The position numbers and the translations under genes were made by a program. From positions 18,541 through 82,540 of the forward strand of contig SKCR01034802.1 in NCBI GenBank assembly GCA_019454045.1: 64,000 nucleotides of DNA, in the 5' to 3' direction. Numbering within the stretch: position 1 is the stretch's first letter; each line of letters starts with the position of its first letter. Source of the stretch: Zanthoxylum bungeanum. Its lineage: Eukaryota > Streptophyta > Magnoliopsida > Sapindales > Rutaceae. Below, piece after piece: positions 12,381 through 23,721 of the stretch. The notes beneath the pieces were generated by a model. That model searched no databases, was not told where the DNA came from, and was given only the letters and a program-made list of their open reading frames with translations.

Positions 12381-13910
12381 TAGTTAAGTCTCGAAGTGAT
12401 TTATTGGCACAAGGCTGCATTTATTCCACCGAGGCCATGAAGTGATTTAATGGCTCGGGGATACATTCTTTTTGTAGAGGCCATAAAGTGATTTAATGGC
12501 TTGGGGCTGCATTTGTTCCGTCGAGGCCATGTTGGCGGGACAATGAGGGTACATTCCCTTATGGCTAGTTTGTTTGATGGCTCGGGGCTGCATTCATTCC
12601 ACTAAGGACATGTTGGTGGCACAAGAAGGGTATATTCCATTATGGCCAGTTTACTTGATTGGCTCGGGATCATGTTACATCCCACGAGGCCTTAGTACGA
12701 TATGTTGGCATGAGGTTGGAGTTTTTCCCCATGGCCAAGTGTTGATGGCACAAAGAGAGTGCATTCCATTGTTGCCAGTTTGTTTGATGGCTTGGGGCTG
12801 CATTCATTCTGTCGAGGCCATATTGGTGGTACAATGAAGGTATATTCCTTTGTGTCTAGTTTGCTTGATTGGCTCAGGGTTGGGTTACATCCCACTAAGG
12901 CCTTAGTATGATTTGTTGGCATGGGGTTGGAGTTTTTCCCTATGGCCAATTGTTGATGGCACAAGGAGGGCACATTCCCTTGTGTCCAATTTGTTTGATG
13001 GCTCGGGGCTACATTCATTCCTTCGAGGCTATGCTGGTGGCACAATGAGGGCACATTCCCTTATGACCAGTTTGCTTGATTGGTTCGGGGTCAGATTATA
13101 TCCCACCGAGGCATTAGTATGATTTTTTGGCAAGGGGTTAGAGTTTTTCCCCCATGGCCAAGTGTTGATGGCACATGAAGGGTACATTCCCTTGTGGCCA
13201 GTTTGTTTGATGGCTCGGGGCTGCATTCATTCCACTGAGGCCATGTTGGCGGCACAAGGAGGGTAAATTCCCTTGTGGTAAGTTTTCTTGATTGGCTCGA
13301 GGTCGGGTTACCTCCTACTGTTGCCTTAGTATAATTTGTTGGCATGAGGTTAGAGTTTTTCCCCAATGGCCAAATGTTGATGGCATAAGGAAATTCCCTT
13401 GTGGCCAATTTGTTTGATATCTCAAGGCTGCATTCATTATGTCGAGGCCGTGTTGGTGGTACAAGGACGATACATTCCCTTGTGGCCAATTGTTTTTGAT
13501 GGCTAGGGGCTGCATACGTTTTGCCAAGGCCAATTTGGTGACATAAAGAGGGTACATTCCCTTGTGGCCAGTTTTCTTGATTGGCTCGAGGCTGTATTCG
13601 TTTAGCCGATGCCATGTTGATGGTGCAAGGAATGCACATTCCCTTGTAGCCACTCAGGGTTGGTTTATGTCCCACCGAGGCCTTACTATGTTTGTTGGCA
13701 TGAGGTTGGAGTTTCTCCCCCTTGTCCAAGTGTTGATTGGCACAAGGATGGAGCATTCCCTTGTGGTCTAGTATATACTATGGCTCGGGATTGGGTTATG
13801 TCCCATTGAAGCCTTATCATGCTTTTCACATGGGGTTGGAGTTTCTCCCCCATGCCAAGTATTGAGTGGCACAAATGGGGACATTCTCCTTATGGCCAGG
13901 TTGGCATACT
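12380..13910 (+). repeat. Tandem array, about 210-bp unit, inside G1
   Basis: The landmark GTTGGAGTTTTTCCCC and its variants recur near 12717, 12926, 13138, 13350, 13706 and 13833, a period near 210 bp that becomes irregular at the right end. Each unit holds two or three related sub-repeats with GGCTCGGGGCTGCATTC and ATTCCCTTGTGGCCAGTTTG. Open frames here, including a 221-codon one on the minus strand, are products of the repetition. Tat-lineage Gypsy elements are known to carry satellite-like arrays in the 3' untranslated region. Part of the array is also in G2 (23670-23721 and 25772-26050). Confidence 0.85.
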
Positions 13911-14261
13911 AGATCGGGCCAAATATATTCACTAAAGTGAGGAAGAAGGTCAGGCAAAGGCCACTAATTTTGAAGAAATACCGAATTTTCTAAGTTTTCC
14001 AAGAAGGAACGCACGTGGGGCTTGGGCATCAAAGTTTGTTAGCGGCGTGATCCCTTAGGGGAATGAATGTGTTAACTTTGATGAAATTGGCTAAGTGTTG
14101 AAGAGAGTGGTCAGGCCTTGGGGTTTGTTGGATGTTCATTTAGTAATGAAAAGAGAAATAGATACAAATGTAAAATCCATTTATTAAGTTAGAAGTATTT
14201 TTTACAAAGGGCCCCCTCGGGTAACCTACACAAAAGTACAACAAAGAAAAGAAAAGAACTA
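13911..14261 (+). other. Spacer with poly(A) signal of the antisense gene
   Basis: Non-coding. It matches 23294-23660 in inverse orientation. On the minus strand it has AATAAA at 14185-14180, placed 3' of the antisense ORF stop; the G2 copy keeps AATAAA at the corresponding place. Confidence 0.6.
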
Positions 14262-16629
14262 TTATACAGCAGCGGTGGCATCGGGCTCAGCAGCAAGGTC
14301 ATTCACATCAACTTTAATTGCAGTAGAGGAGGGGCCAGAGGTTTCTTCATTCAAAGCAGTGGATGAGGATGGGTCATGAAATTCTTCAGTCAGCACTGCA
14401 AGTTGGGAATGGTTGAGGTAGAAGACATTTTGGACACCAGATTGGGATCTTGTATGGCCTCGGGGTTTTCAAATATTTGGCCTATGGCCTCTTTCTGGGT
14501 TATTTGCTCTTGCACAACCTTACGATGGTGTGCATCTCAAATATTTTCACATACTCCTCCAACCCTTCAGTCTTAACCTCCATTTTAACAGCCTCTAAGC
14601 GACCAAGCTCCTCAGCCTCCATCCTCATCATGTCTTCTAGAGCCTTCTCAAGTTGCTCTGATTTCTCTTTAGATTTGGCCTCCGCCGAGGTGACCCATCA
14701 TGATAAGGACTTGACTTCATCAGTTTTCAAGTCATCTCGGCCTTGGCATCATCCCTCTATTTCTTGGTGATTACAGAAACCTTACGGAGGGAATCTGTTT
14801 CAAACTTTGCATCGGCCTTAGATTGTCTGAGGTTTCAGATCTCAGCTTGGGAAACCTCCAACTACTTTGATAACTCTTATTTCTGTTCGGTCAAGCGACT
14901 CTAATGCCTTTGCGCCTAAACCCCAATGGATAGAATGTTTGTCATCAAGTCTTTGTTTGTGGCTAAAATATAGCTCAGCTGTAGCAATGAAAAAAAAAGG
15001 TTATTATGGTGAAGTAAAAATAAAACTAGTTATGAAATAGAAGCTCTGTCACCTCTGTGTGGAGCTGATAAATCTTATTAATGATGTCCTCGGATGAGAA
15101 ATCTTCGTAAGTTTGGGCCTGTTCTAGAGTCACGATCTCGGCCATAAAGTTTAATTCTGGGAGGAGGTGGGCCATTTTGCCTCTCACACCCTCGGTGAAG
15201 TTGTCGATCTCGAAGAGTGGGGTGCCCTCCCCGGACTGAGGAGAAATTGCTAAGGCTTTGCCCATTTGGGCTGTTATTCTTATGCTCGGAGCTGCCTCGA
15301 GTTCCTCGGCCTCAGTGCTATTAACCAGATGGCAATGGCTTTTGGATGGTCGGAAGGGAGCCGTGGAAGTTTAGAATATAAGGGCTAAGACAATGGCGAT
15401 TTATGATGCCATAGTGGACCCAGATGGTGCGACAGTTAAGTGCGTGGACTTTTGCCTAGCCTCTGGCAAGATTGGGATAGTCACGCGAGGTCGGGAACTG
15501 CTGGACCCTCCCCGGGAGTCCCACAACAGTTCTTCAGTGCGTTGCATGGGTGTTTTTGAACTTGACATTCATGCGAGAAAAGACAGTTAGAATAAGAGAA
15601 GGATAAGAGCAAAAAGAAAAATAATTAAGGCGCAAACAATGAGTTAGTGGGTCAGTTAGAACCTACCAATCTACCTCGACTTGGGTGGTGGAGTGCTCGA
15701 GATAAGGCCCGAGTCGGAAAAGGCGGAAAAGTAAACCAGGTCTCAATAATGGCCTCTGAATTCATTAGCCTTCCTTACCATGGCCTGGATTTCATGGTGA
15801 AAATTGGGGAGATCGCCCCAGCAAACTGCAGAGGGCTCAGAGGTTAGAAATCAGTTAAACCATAAAAAAAGGGAATCCAGAGGTCGGGTCTTTACCTCCG
15901 TCATAGAAGACATTAGGGACTGTGAAGAGTTCATCATCAACTAGCTATTGTTGTCCCCAGGTTCCCACAATGAAGAACCACTTATTTTTTAAGTTCTTAT
16001 TAGTGGCCGAGAGATTGGTAATAAGGTAGGGAATCCCGACATGAGCAGAGAGATAGAACTAACCCTTGTATTATTTCGGGTTGGCGTTCATCTGATACAA
16101 CCTCTTTAATTCATTGAAGGATGGCTCCCCCAACCCGACTCGGTTCCAGATTACGTATAACACAACCAAGATCATTCAATTGTTCAGATTCAACTGGCAC
16201 GGAGCTATATGTATAGAGGATAACATCTTCGTGAAATAGTCGTGAATGGGCAGCCGTAGTCCCATGATGAAGAAGGTCGTACACAAAGCCACGACATCCT
16301 CATTGGGCCAGCTCGCATACTCAAATAACCTCGGGATGACTAGTTGTATATCATCGGGGATGGTAAATCTTTCCCTCAAGTTATTCAGGTTGACCTCACT
16401 GATCAAGGAAGCTCGGTCCATGTCAAATATGTGAAGTCAAAGAGATTGTGACTTGGCTCGGGTCTGGGTATGCGTTTATGGTAAGATTAATTCTCTTATT
16501 AGGAAGTGGTCGGGGTTCTATCATAATCACTGGGACTCTCAGATCCCGAGCTATTTATGGTTTTGTGTGGGGATAGAGCGGTAGGCATGATCTCAAGGGG
16601 AGTAAGGGAGGAAGACTCGGAATCTGAAA
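14262..16629 (-). pseudogene. Antisense ORF of G1 (Transposase_28-like)
   Basis: This is a decayed gene opposite in direction to gag. The N-terminal part is clearest at 16421-16176, with residues MDRASLISEVNLNNLRERF, IPDDIQLVIPRLFEY and MGLRLPIHDYF. From memory this resembles the plant domain Transposase_28 (PF04195, 'putative gypsy type transposon'), whose biochemical role is unknown. The C-terminal half (about 15265-14262) is charged and, judging from G2, a probable coiled coil rich in E, K and A. The expected start codon near 16629 is mutated and several stops interrupt the frame; the terminal TAA is at 14264-14262. Additional ORFs in antisense orientation are known in Tat-lineage Gypsy elements. 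Homology to G2 is clear, function is not. Confidence 0.65.
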
Positions 16630-16787
16630 TTCCTATCAAATCATAACCCGAAGTGGAGATTAGTGCATGATCTCAGTTAAGTTATGAAAATTAAATATAT
16701 GGTTATTCCTCATCCCTACCAAGTAGCTAACCCTAAAAGCTCTAAACGCCCTAACAATGGCGGAACAATAAGTTTTCAAAAGCAATT
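16630..16787 (-). other. Leader piece of the G1 antisense gene
   Basis: It matches 18735-18891 in inverse orientation, including the presumed 3' end of the leader intron. The homology stops exactly at the LTR edge at 16788, which I read as the place where G2 inserted into G1. Confidence 0.6.
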
Positions 16788-17690
16788 GTTTATGATTGTT
16801 TTTCGTTCGAGGGGCAATTCGGAAAAATCACTCCTCGAACAAACCTCCCTCAACTGTGAATTTATTTGGTTTGCTGGGAACCAAATGCAAACTTAGCAAG
16901 ACAATGAGAAAACACACAGACAACACAAAGGATTTAACGTGGTTCGGCGGAATGGTTCCATCCTACGTCCACGGGTGCAAAGGGAATAAAATCTTTTATT
17001 ACAACCTCGGGTTAGACTGACCTTCTCTACTCTCTCTCTGACACATGACTCTTTCCTATCTCTTACAAGTTTCCAAAATGAAATAATTACTACTGAAATC
17101 AGCCAACCCCTTACAATGAGTCTTCAACCCCTTTATATACTAGGTTAAATTCTACTATTACACCAACTCGTGATGTCAGCCACGTTACTAAGCCATTATA
17201 GCCTAGGATCTCTTCCCCAATTACCCTACGGATAATAGCTCAACCGTCTGACACATCTACAATATGTCACCTGAATATCATTAAATTTCACATTCTTGGT
17301 AACTGTTACACTCTTTGCCCATGTGCCAACCTGTAATCCAACCACTCCTATGCGGTTGTGTATGTCAATCAAAAAGTCTGAAGCTCTCTTCCATCCCATC
17401 AGTCCGCTAGCCTACTTCTATGTTATCAATCCTTGGGAAGCCCAAATCACTACCTAATATTATAAGGCACCATCCCTATATCCTTAGATTGGTATGCCGA
17501 AACAAACGAAGCCCTTCCTTACATCTACCAGAAGGTCGGGTCAGTAGAATGGCATTTACTTCATCACTTTCTCTTCAAAACAGTCAAGCCTGTATTAAGC
17601 CACTTTTTATGTAGAAATATTAAGAAATAGCTTCCATTGATGACAATCTGAACTGTTATGACTTTCTTCTAGCTTGTATTTTCTAGTGAT
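16788..17690 (-). repeat. 3' LTR of Gypsy element G2
   Basis: This is the G-family LTR in inverse orientation. On the minus strand it starts about 17690 (TAATCACTAG, against TGAGCACTAG at 31953), preceded by the purine tract TGAGGAAGG, and ends at 16788. No primer site follows the 16788 edge, so it is a 3' LTR. The TGACGTCA palindrome of other copies is TGATGTCA at 17171-17178 here. Confidence 0.75.
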
Positions 17691-18387
17691 TACCTTCCTC
17701 AGGTGTATGTGACTATGCCTCGGCTGGTTCCCCTGTTCCTCGAGTCGGTCTTCATATGCAACGAAATTTGATACACTGGCCGGCTCAGGCACTCCTAAGC
17801 CCGGAGCCTCATCCTTGTAAATTTCTTGGGCCCCATTTTGGTAAGTGAAACCCATTTAATATCCTTCTCCATACTCCGGCTATTCTCGGGTCTGAACATC
17901 ACCATCAACATATGTCCCATAGTTCTCGGTATCAAGGAGTCTGCGAGTTGGTGCCGAGGTAATATTGGTGAGGATCGTCCCCTTATCCTCGGGTCATGAT
18001 ATTGTTTTCAATCAAATTGCACCATCCCCAGGTCTGGAAAGTATTTATGTGGGCAAAAGTTTCTGCCTTGGTGACGGCTGCTTCATTGAATGTTTCTATT
18101 GGGCTATCAAACATCATTCAGAAGTTGTGTTGGTATCATTGCCTTCTTTCAATGCCATTTCACATCATTCTAGGGTTTCATTCGTTTCGTTTCACTGAGA
18201 AGCCACACGTCATGCGCCCGTGGCTTGCACGCCAAAACCGGATGCAATTGAATAGTTAAACGCTAACTAAACAGTCGTTCCAATCTCATCCACTTATTTG
18301 AAATGCAACCGATGAGATCCTTGCTACATGTGGTGTTAATTCTGGCTGCTGGTCTCGATCTGACGGTCAGGATCAACCTGAGCTGAC
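17691..18387 (+). promoter_or_regulatory. Upstream region of the G2 antisense gene
   Basis: About 700 bp lie between the G2 purine tract and the TATA-like sequence. No frame is convincing. The GC content and lack of repeats differ from the neighbouring array and LTR. I infer it holds the promoter of the antisense gene because a TATA box, a plant-like leader and a probable intron follow in order. Confidence 0.45.
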
Positions 18388-18396
18388 TATTTAAAT
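18388..18396 (+). promoter_or_regulatory. TATA-like box of the antisense gene
   Basis: TATTTAAAT lies about 500 bp upstream of the ATG at 18892. It is followed by a pyrimidine-rich, CTTCATC-containing stretch typical of plant 5' leaders. Transcription from here is inferred. Confidence 0.45.
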
Positions 18397-18533
18397 GACA
18401 ATTGTACTCCATTTTTCTTTTTCCATAACTTCGTCTTCTTCAAAGAGCTTCAAAACCTCTCTCGTTACCTGTAACTTCAATCCTTCATCACCTTCATCAG
18501 CTTCCCAGCATCTCCCTTCACCTTTCCAAGAAA

Positions 18534-18771
18534 GTAAGTTCTTCTCTGAACACCCTTCTCCTCTTTGCTTTATGTTTCCTTCATTTTGTACTGCTCTGAA
18601 TGCTTTTGTCCGTGTTCATGGTTTTTTTTATAACAATGGTGATGCTGGGGGGTTTATTCATGTGGGTGTATGTATGTTGTTTATGTATATGTATGGGTAT
18701 GCTCTTTCTGGGTTTTGTGAATATGTTTCTTTTTTACTGCTTTATAAAACTTACTGTTCCGCCATTTTTAG
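18534..18771 (+). other. Probable 5'UTR intron of the antisense gene
   Basis: A donor, AAA then GTAAGT, is at 18534 and an acceptor, a T-rich tract then TTTTTAG, ends at 18771, giving 238 bp. The interior is T-rich, as plant introns are. The open frame of 155 codons at 18395-18862 crosses leader and intron and is probably accidental. Confidence 0.45.
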
Positions 18772-19324
18772 GACGTTTAGAGCTTTTAAGGTTAGCTATT
18801 TGGTAGGGATGAGGAATAACCATAAATTTAATATTCATAACTTAACTGAGATCATGAAATAACCTCCACCTCAGGTTATGATTTGATAAGAATGTCTGAT
18901 TCCGAGTCTTCCCCTTTTACTCCCCTTGAGATCCTGCCTACCGCTCTGCCCCATACACAACTATACACAGCTTGGGATCTGAGAGTCCCATTGACTACGA
19001 TACGATCCCGACCACTTCCGAAGGAGAGAATCAAGCTTACTATAAACAGATACCCCGACCCGAGCCAAGTCGCAATCCCCATGACTACACACATCATGAC
19101 ATGGACTGGGCTTCCTCGATCACCGAGGTCGACTAGAATAACTTGAGGGAAAGATTTTCCATCCCCGATGATGTGCAACTAGTCATCCCGGGGTTATTTG
19201 AGTATGCGAGCCGGCCCGAGGAGGATGTCATGGCTTTGTGTACGTCCTTCTTTGACATGGGACTATTGCTGCCCATTCAAGGCTATTTCTCGAGATGTTT
19301 TCCTCTATGCATATAGCTTCATAC

Positions 19325-21291
19325 TGTTGGGTTTTCTAGGTCAAACCAAGATCAATTAAGCAATGAAATGTACGAATATATCAAAGTAAAGTAGCGGAAA
19401 TACTCACTTTAATCGGCTAAGTGGATGTGTAGACAATAAAATTTTGCTCTTTGAGTTTCGGCCAAGCCCTCCTTATGTTGATCTTCAAGCTCCAAGCTTT
19501 GAGTGTTGATTCCAAGCTCAAGTATTAGTTTCCCTATCACCTTTGAATGACTCTTTTGATGTGCTAGCATTCATGATTTTTGAATCAAAAATCAAAGAGA
19601 ATGAACCCTAGGTTCACGCCCAACAAGAGAGAAAAAGAGGATGCCATTCGGCCAAGCCAAATGGGAGAGGAAGATGATGAAGTTCACGCCCAAGGCATGA
19701 ATTGGGAGATAGAGAGTTGTTTTGTGTGTTGTATAACTGATTTCAAAAAAAATTATCATATACCAAAACCAAACTTTTGGTATTAGTCATTCCAGAATGA
19801 CAAAGAGTGTTTTTCAAGTTACCATCAAATCCAACTACTTCCATCAACCAAAATGTGATGAGATAGACTAGGTGATGTGACTTGTGCGGGCCCCACTTTA
19901 ATTCAAAATTCGAGTGGGCCCGCAAACACTTTCCGGGCTCGGGTTCGTTAATTCCGAATTAACGAATTTTCCATTGCGACGTAATTAAATTAAATTTAAT
20001 TAAATAATTATGCCAAGCAAAATTACTATTCATGTCGCTCACGAATTAATTCTAAATTAACTCGTTTGCCCGAATTAAAATATAATTTTAATTCCGCGTC
20101 GAAATCTAATTTCGTTTAATATATCGAATATATTATTTTATCGATTAATTCCAAATTAATCGTTCTCTCTCTACAAATAGTATTTTATCATAGATAAAAT
20201 CTCTCCGGAATTAATCTTAGATTAATTTTCTCTCTATTATAATTAATCATAGATTAATTATGCCCGAGTCATACATCATCAGTGAATCTTTGGGAAGCGA
20301 CACATGAGATCCCTGGATATGTTGTCAATAAATCCGGTCGTCGGACTATCCGAACACGTACGTACCTAGTACTACGTTTTTACCAATTTACGAGACATGG
20401 TTGGCTTCTAGAAAAGCACCGTGCCTACCCAATTCTCCAGAAATATTATTAATGGAATATATAATCTGTATCAGGCGTAGTTTACATAGTATTGCGTATA
20501 GCGATCCAGTATCAGATGTCACATGCTAGGCCTGGGGCTGGAATTATGTCTGCCTCATACGAAGCATATATCGGATCTCTGGTAACTAGTCTCTATAATC
20601 GAATAATCATGACCTAGTCATATTATTCCGATGACTGCAGTACATAAGAGTACTAGTTCCGTATCCTTCACGATCATCATCTCCATATGACTGGAGTGAT
20701 ACTTCCATCTTGACATCACACCCAATACACTATGATTCTCAATATACCCAGAAGAGGCGTACACAGAACCTATTAAAGCCCTGGAAGACCAAAACCAAAG
20801 TACATTGATTGTCGCAAGTATTAGCGATGTAAGTCTCAGGTTAAGACCAAATACACCTACCCTGATTCGGACTTCTATAGACACATAGTCATACTACCAA
20901 TGGAATTCCGAGGGGTCTATCCAGAGTGAAGCTGTTTCCGTACCATCGGTAAACACAACCTCATATTACACTTGCATAAGTATCCAATACTTAAATATAT
21001 GAGAACTATGTTGTTATGCTCCCATAACACGCACAAGTCTATTCCGCATTATCGATGTCCAATCTCGATAATACTACGACTAAGGATGTTTTAATGATTA
21101 AACCTTAGTTGATTAATACTGTCTCATATCTTATTAATCCGAAACTAATCATATGGACTTTTATCATTTATATATCCTGGTAATCCAATTACAAATGATA
21201 AAAGAGCAATTTCCTTTGTCACATAGTTAATTTGTACAACAACACCATGTTCTGTACAAATAATGATGCTATGGGTCATAATTGTCCAACA
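19325..21291 (-). mobile_element. Solo LTR S1 (C1 Copia family)
   Basis: A 1,967-bp segment with ends TGTTGGG and CCAACA is flanked by perfect 5-bp duplications CATAC (19320-19324 and 21292-21296). It matches the C1 LTRs in inverse orientation along its length. No internal sequence is present, so it is a solo LTR left by LTR-LTR recombination. It interrupts the antisense ORF. A chain of ten short hairpins lies at 19944-20259. Confidence 0.95.
19944..20259. repeat. Chain of ten triloop inverted repeats in S1
   Basis: Ten successive inverted repeats, each with a 3-nt loop: 19944-19966, 19982-20002, 20042-20064, 20072-20094, 20100-20114, 20118-20134, 20143-20161, 20182-20200, 20209-20227 and 20241-20259. 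Arms are 6-10 bp, for example TTCGTTAATT with AATTAACGAA around CCG. Only one arm pair (20042-20064) has a mismatch, and in the sense strand it is a G.U pair. An outer pair, GCGAC at 19976 and GTCGC at 20034, may enclose the second hairpin. Confidence 0.9.
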
Positions 21292-23293
21292 CATACCAGC
21301 TGAATCTAAACAGTTGGAGAATCTTGGCTGGGCTGTACGTAATCTAGAACCGAGCTGGGCTTGGGGAGCCATCCTTTAACGAATTAAAGAGGCAGTATCG
21401 GATGAACGCCAACTTGAAAGAATACAAGGGTTCCCCACCTCATTACTAGTCTCCTGGCCACCAATAAGAACTTCAAAGATAAGTGGTTCTTTGTTGTGGG
21501 CCCCTTGGGACAACAATAGCTAGTTGATAGTGAACTCCCCGCCGTCCTCAATGTCTTCTCTAACGAAGGTAATAACGCGACCTCTGGGTTCCCCATTTTT
21601 TTGACTTAACTGATTTCTAACCTCTGAACCCTCTGCAACTTACTGGGGGTATCTCCCCAAAGTTCACCCTAAAATTCGAGTCAGGGTAAGGAAGGCCACT
21701 GAATTTGGAGGCCATTACGGAGACCTGGTTAACTCTTCCACCTTTGCTGACTCAGGCCTCATCCCGAACACTCCACCACCCCAGTCGAGGCAGGCTGATA
21801 GGTTCTAACCGACCTACTAACTCATTGTTTGCCGCCTTAATTATTTTTCTTCTTACTCTTGCCCTTCTCATATTTAACTATTTTTTCTCAGGAATGTCAA
21901 GTTCCTTAATTAGTTTTCTTCTTACTCTTGCCCTTCTCATATTTAACTATTTTTTCTTAGGAATGTCAAGTTCAAAAACACCAATGCAACACGCTAAAGA
22001 ACTATTGTGGGCTCACGGGCGGGTCTAGAAGTGTCTGACCTCACGTGACTACCCCAATCTCACCAGAGGCTAGGTGGAAGTCCACGCACTCAGCTGCCGC
22101 ACCATATGGGTCCTCTAGGGCCCCGTAAACTGCCATTATACCAGCCCATATAGTCTAAAATTCCACTGCTCCCTCCCGACCATCCAAAAAATATCGCCAT
22201 TTTGTCGGGAGCGATGAACATGAGGAAGTAGAGGCAGCACTGAGTAGAAGAAAAGCAGGTTTAAAAGGAAAAGCCTTAGTAGTTTCTCCCCAATCCCATG
22301 AAGGCACCCCACTACTCAGGATCGATATCTTTATTGAGGGTGTGAGGGACAAAGTGGCCCCCCTCCTCCCAACATTCATTTCCATGGCCGAGACCGTTAC
22401 TTTAGAACAGGCCCAAACTTGTAAGGATTTGTCGTCCTAGGACATCATCAATAAGAATTTTCAGCTCCATGTTGAGGTAACCAAGCTTCCATTTCATAAC
22501 TGGTCTTCTTTTTATTTCACCATATTAACCTCCCTTTTTCATTGCTGTAGCTGGGCTACATTTTACCCATAAACAAAGACTTACTGACAAGCATTCTATT
22601 GGAGGAGGGTTAGGCGTAAAGGCTCCAAAGTAGTTTGACCGAGTGAGAGCATGAGTTATCAAAGCAGCTGGAGGCGGCCCAAGTTGAGATCCGGGGCCTC
22701 AGAAAATTCGAGGCCGATGTGAAATCCAAAGCAGATTCCCTCCACATGGCTTCAGTAATCACCAAGAAAGAGAAGGACGATGCCAGGGCCGAGTTGACCT
22801 AAAAAGCTGATGAAGTGAAGTCCTTATCATGGTGGGTCACCTCAGCCGAGGCCAAAGATGGAGAGAAATCAGAGCATCTTGAGAAGGCTCTATAAGACAT
22901 GAGGAGGATGAAGGTCGAGGAGCTTGATCTCTTAGAGGCTAAGATTTAAAGGTTGGAGGAGTGTGTGCAAATATTTGAGATGCCCCAACCCGATATGGAC
23001 TTGGAGAAGGTACGCACCCTCGTAAGGTTGTGCACGGGAGAAATAACCTAGGAATATGCCTTAGGCCAAATATTTGAAAACCCCGAGGCCATACAAGATC
23101 CCGAGTCGTGTCTACAATGTCTTCTGCTCAATAAGACCTCATCCCTTCCCAACCTGCCGCGCTGACTGAAGAAGTTCATGACCCATCCTCCTCCACTGCT
23201 CTGGATGAAGAAACCCTCGGCCCTTCCTCTACTGCCATTGAAGTTGATATGCTTTCCCCTGTTGCTGAGCCTGATGTCCCCGTTGCTGTATAA

Positions 23294-23721
23294 TAGTTCT
23301 TTTCTTTTATTTACTGCACTTTTATGTAGGTGACCTCGATGAGGCCCTTTGTAAAAATACTTATAACTTAATAAATTAATGCAGCCCTTGCATTTATTTT
23401 TCTTTTCATTACTACATGCACATCCAACAAACATCGAGGCATGGCCACTTTATTCAACACTTAGCCAATTTCATCAAAGTTAACACATTTATTTCCCTAA
23501 TGGATCATGCCGCTTAATAAACTCTGATGCCCGAGCCCCACATGAGTTCCTTCTTGGAACACTCAACAAATTCGGTATTTCTTCTAAATTAGCAGCATTT
23601 ATCTGACATTCTAACCCACTTTAGAGAATACATTTGGCCCTGATCTAGTGTGCCAACCCGACTATAAGAGGAATATCCCCCTTTGTGCCACTCAATACTT
23701 GGTCATGGGGGAGAAACTACA
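23294..23721 (+). other. Spacer 3' of the G2 antisense gene
   Basis: Non-coding. It includes AATAAA at 23370-23375 and matches 13850-14261 in inverse orientation. From about 23670 it enters the tandem array, which S2 then interrupts. Confidence 0.6.

Larger units (their letters stand above)
18892..23293 (+). pseudogene. Antisense ORF of G2 (Transposase_28-like), split by solo LTR S1
   Basis: This is the better-preserved copy of the gene at 14262-16629, opposite to the direction of G2. The ATG at 18892 begins MSDSESSPFTPLEILP. Around 19100-19320 the residues SIPDDVQLVIPGLFEY and GLLLPIQGYF match the other copy. S1 interrupts the frame at HIASY; the next residues, QLNLNSW, resume at 21297 after one target-site copy is removed. 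An in-frame stop (GAC TAG near 19133), at least one frameshift upstream and several stops after S1 show decay. From 22640 to 23000 the coding is rich in E, K and A, probably coiled coil. TAA is at 23291-23293 and AATAAA at 23370-23375. Function unknown; it could be a captured host gene or an accessory ORF. Confidence 0.65.

Noticed and set aside
13091..13756. 221-codon minus-strand frame
   Set aside because: It lies wholly inside the tandem array; repeats whose unit length is near a multiple of three keep frames open. No motif, and it overlaps other frames of the same origin.
17607..17855. 82-codon minus-strand frame
   Set aside because: It crosses the edge between the G2 LTR and the upstream region of the antisense gene; no motif and no conservation to test.
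18395..18862. 155-codon plus-strand frame
   Set aside because: It spans the inferred leader and intron of the antisense gene, is rich in S and F with no motif, and the G1 copy does not preserve it.
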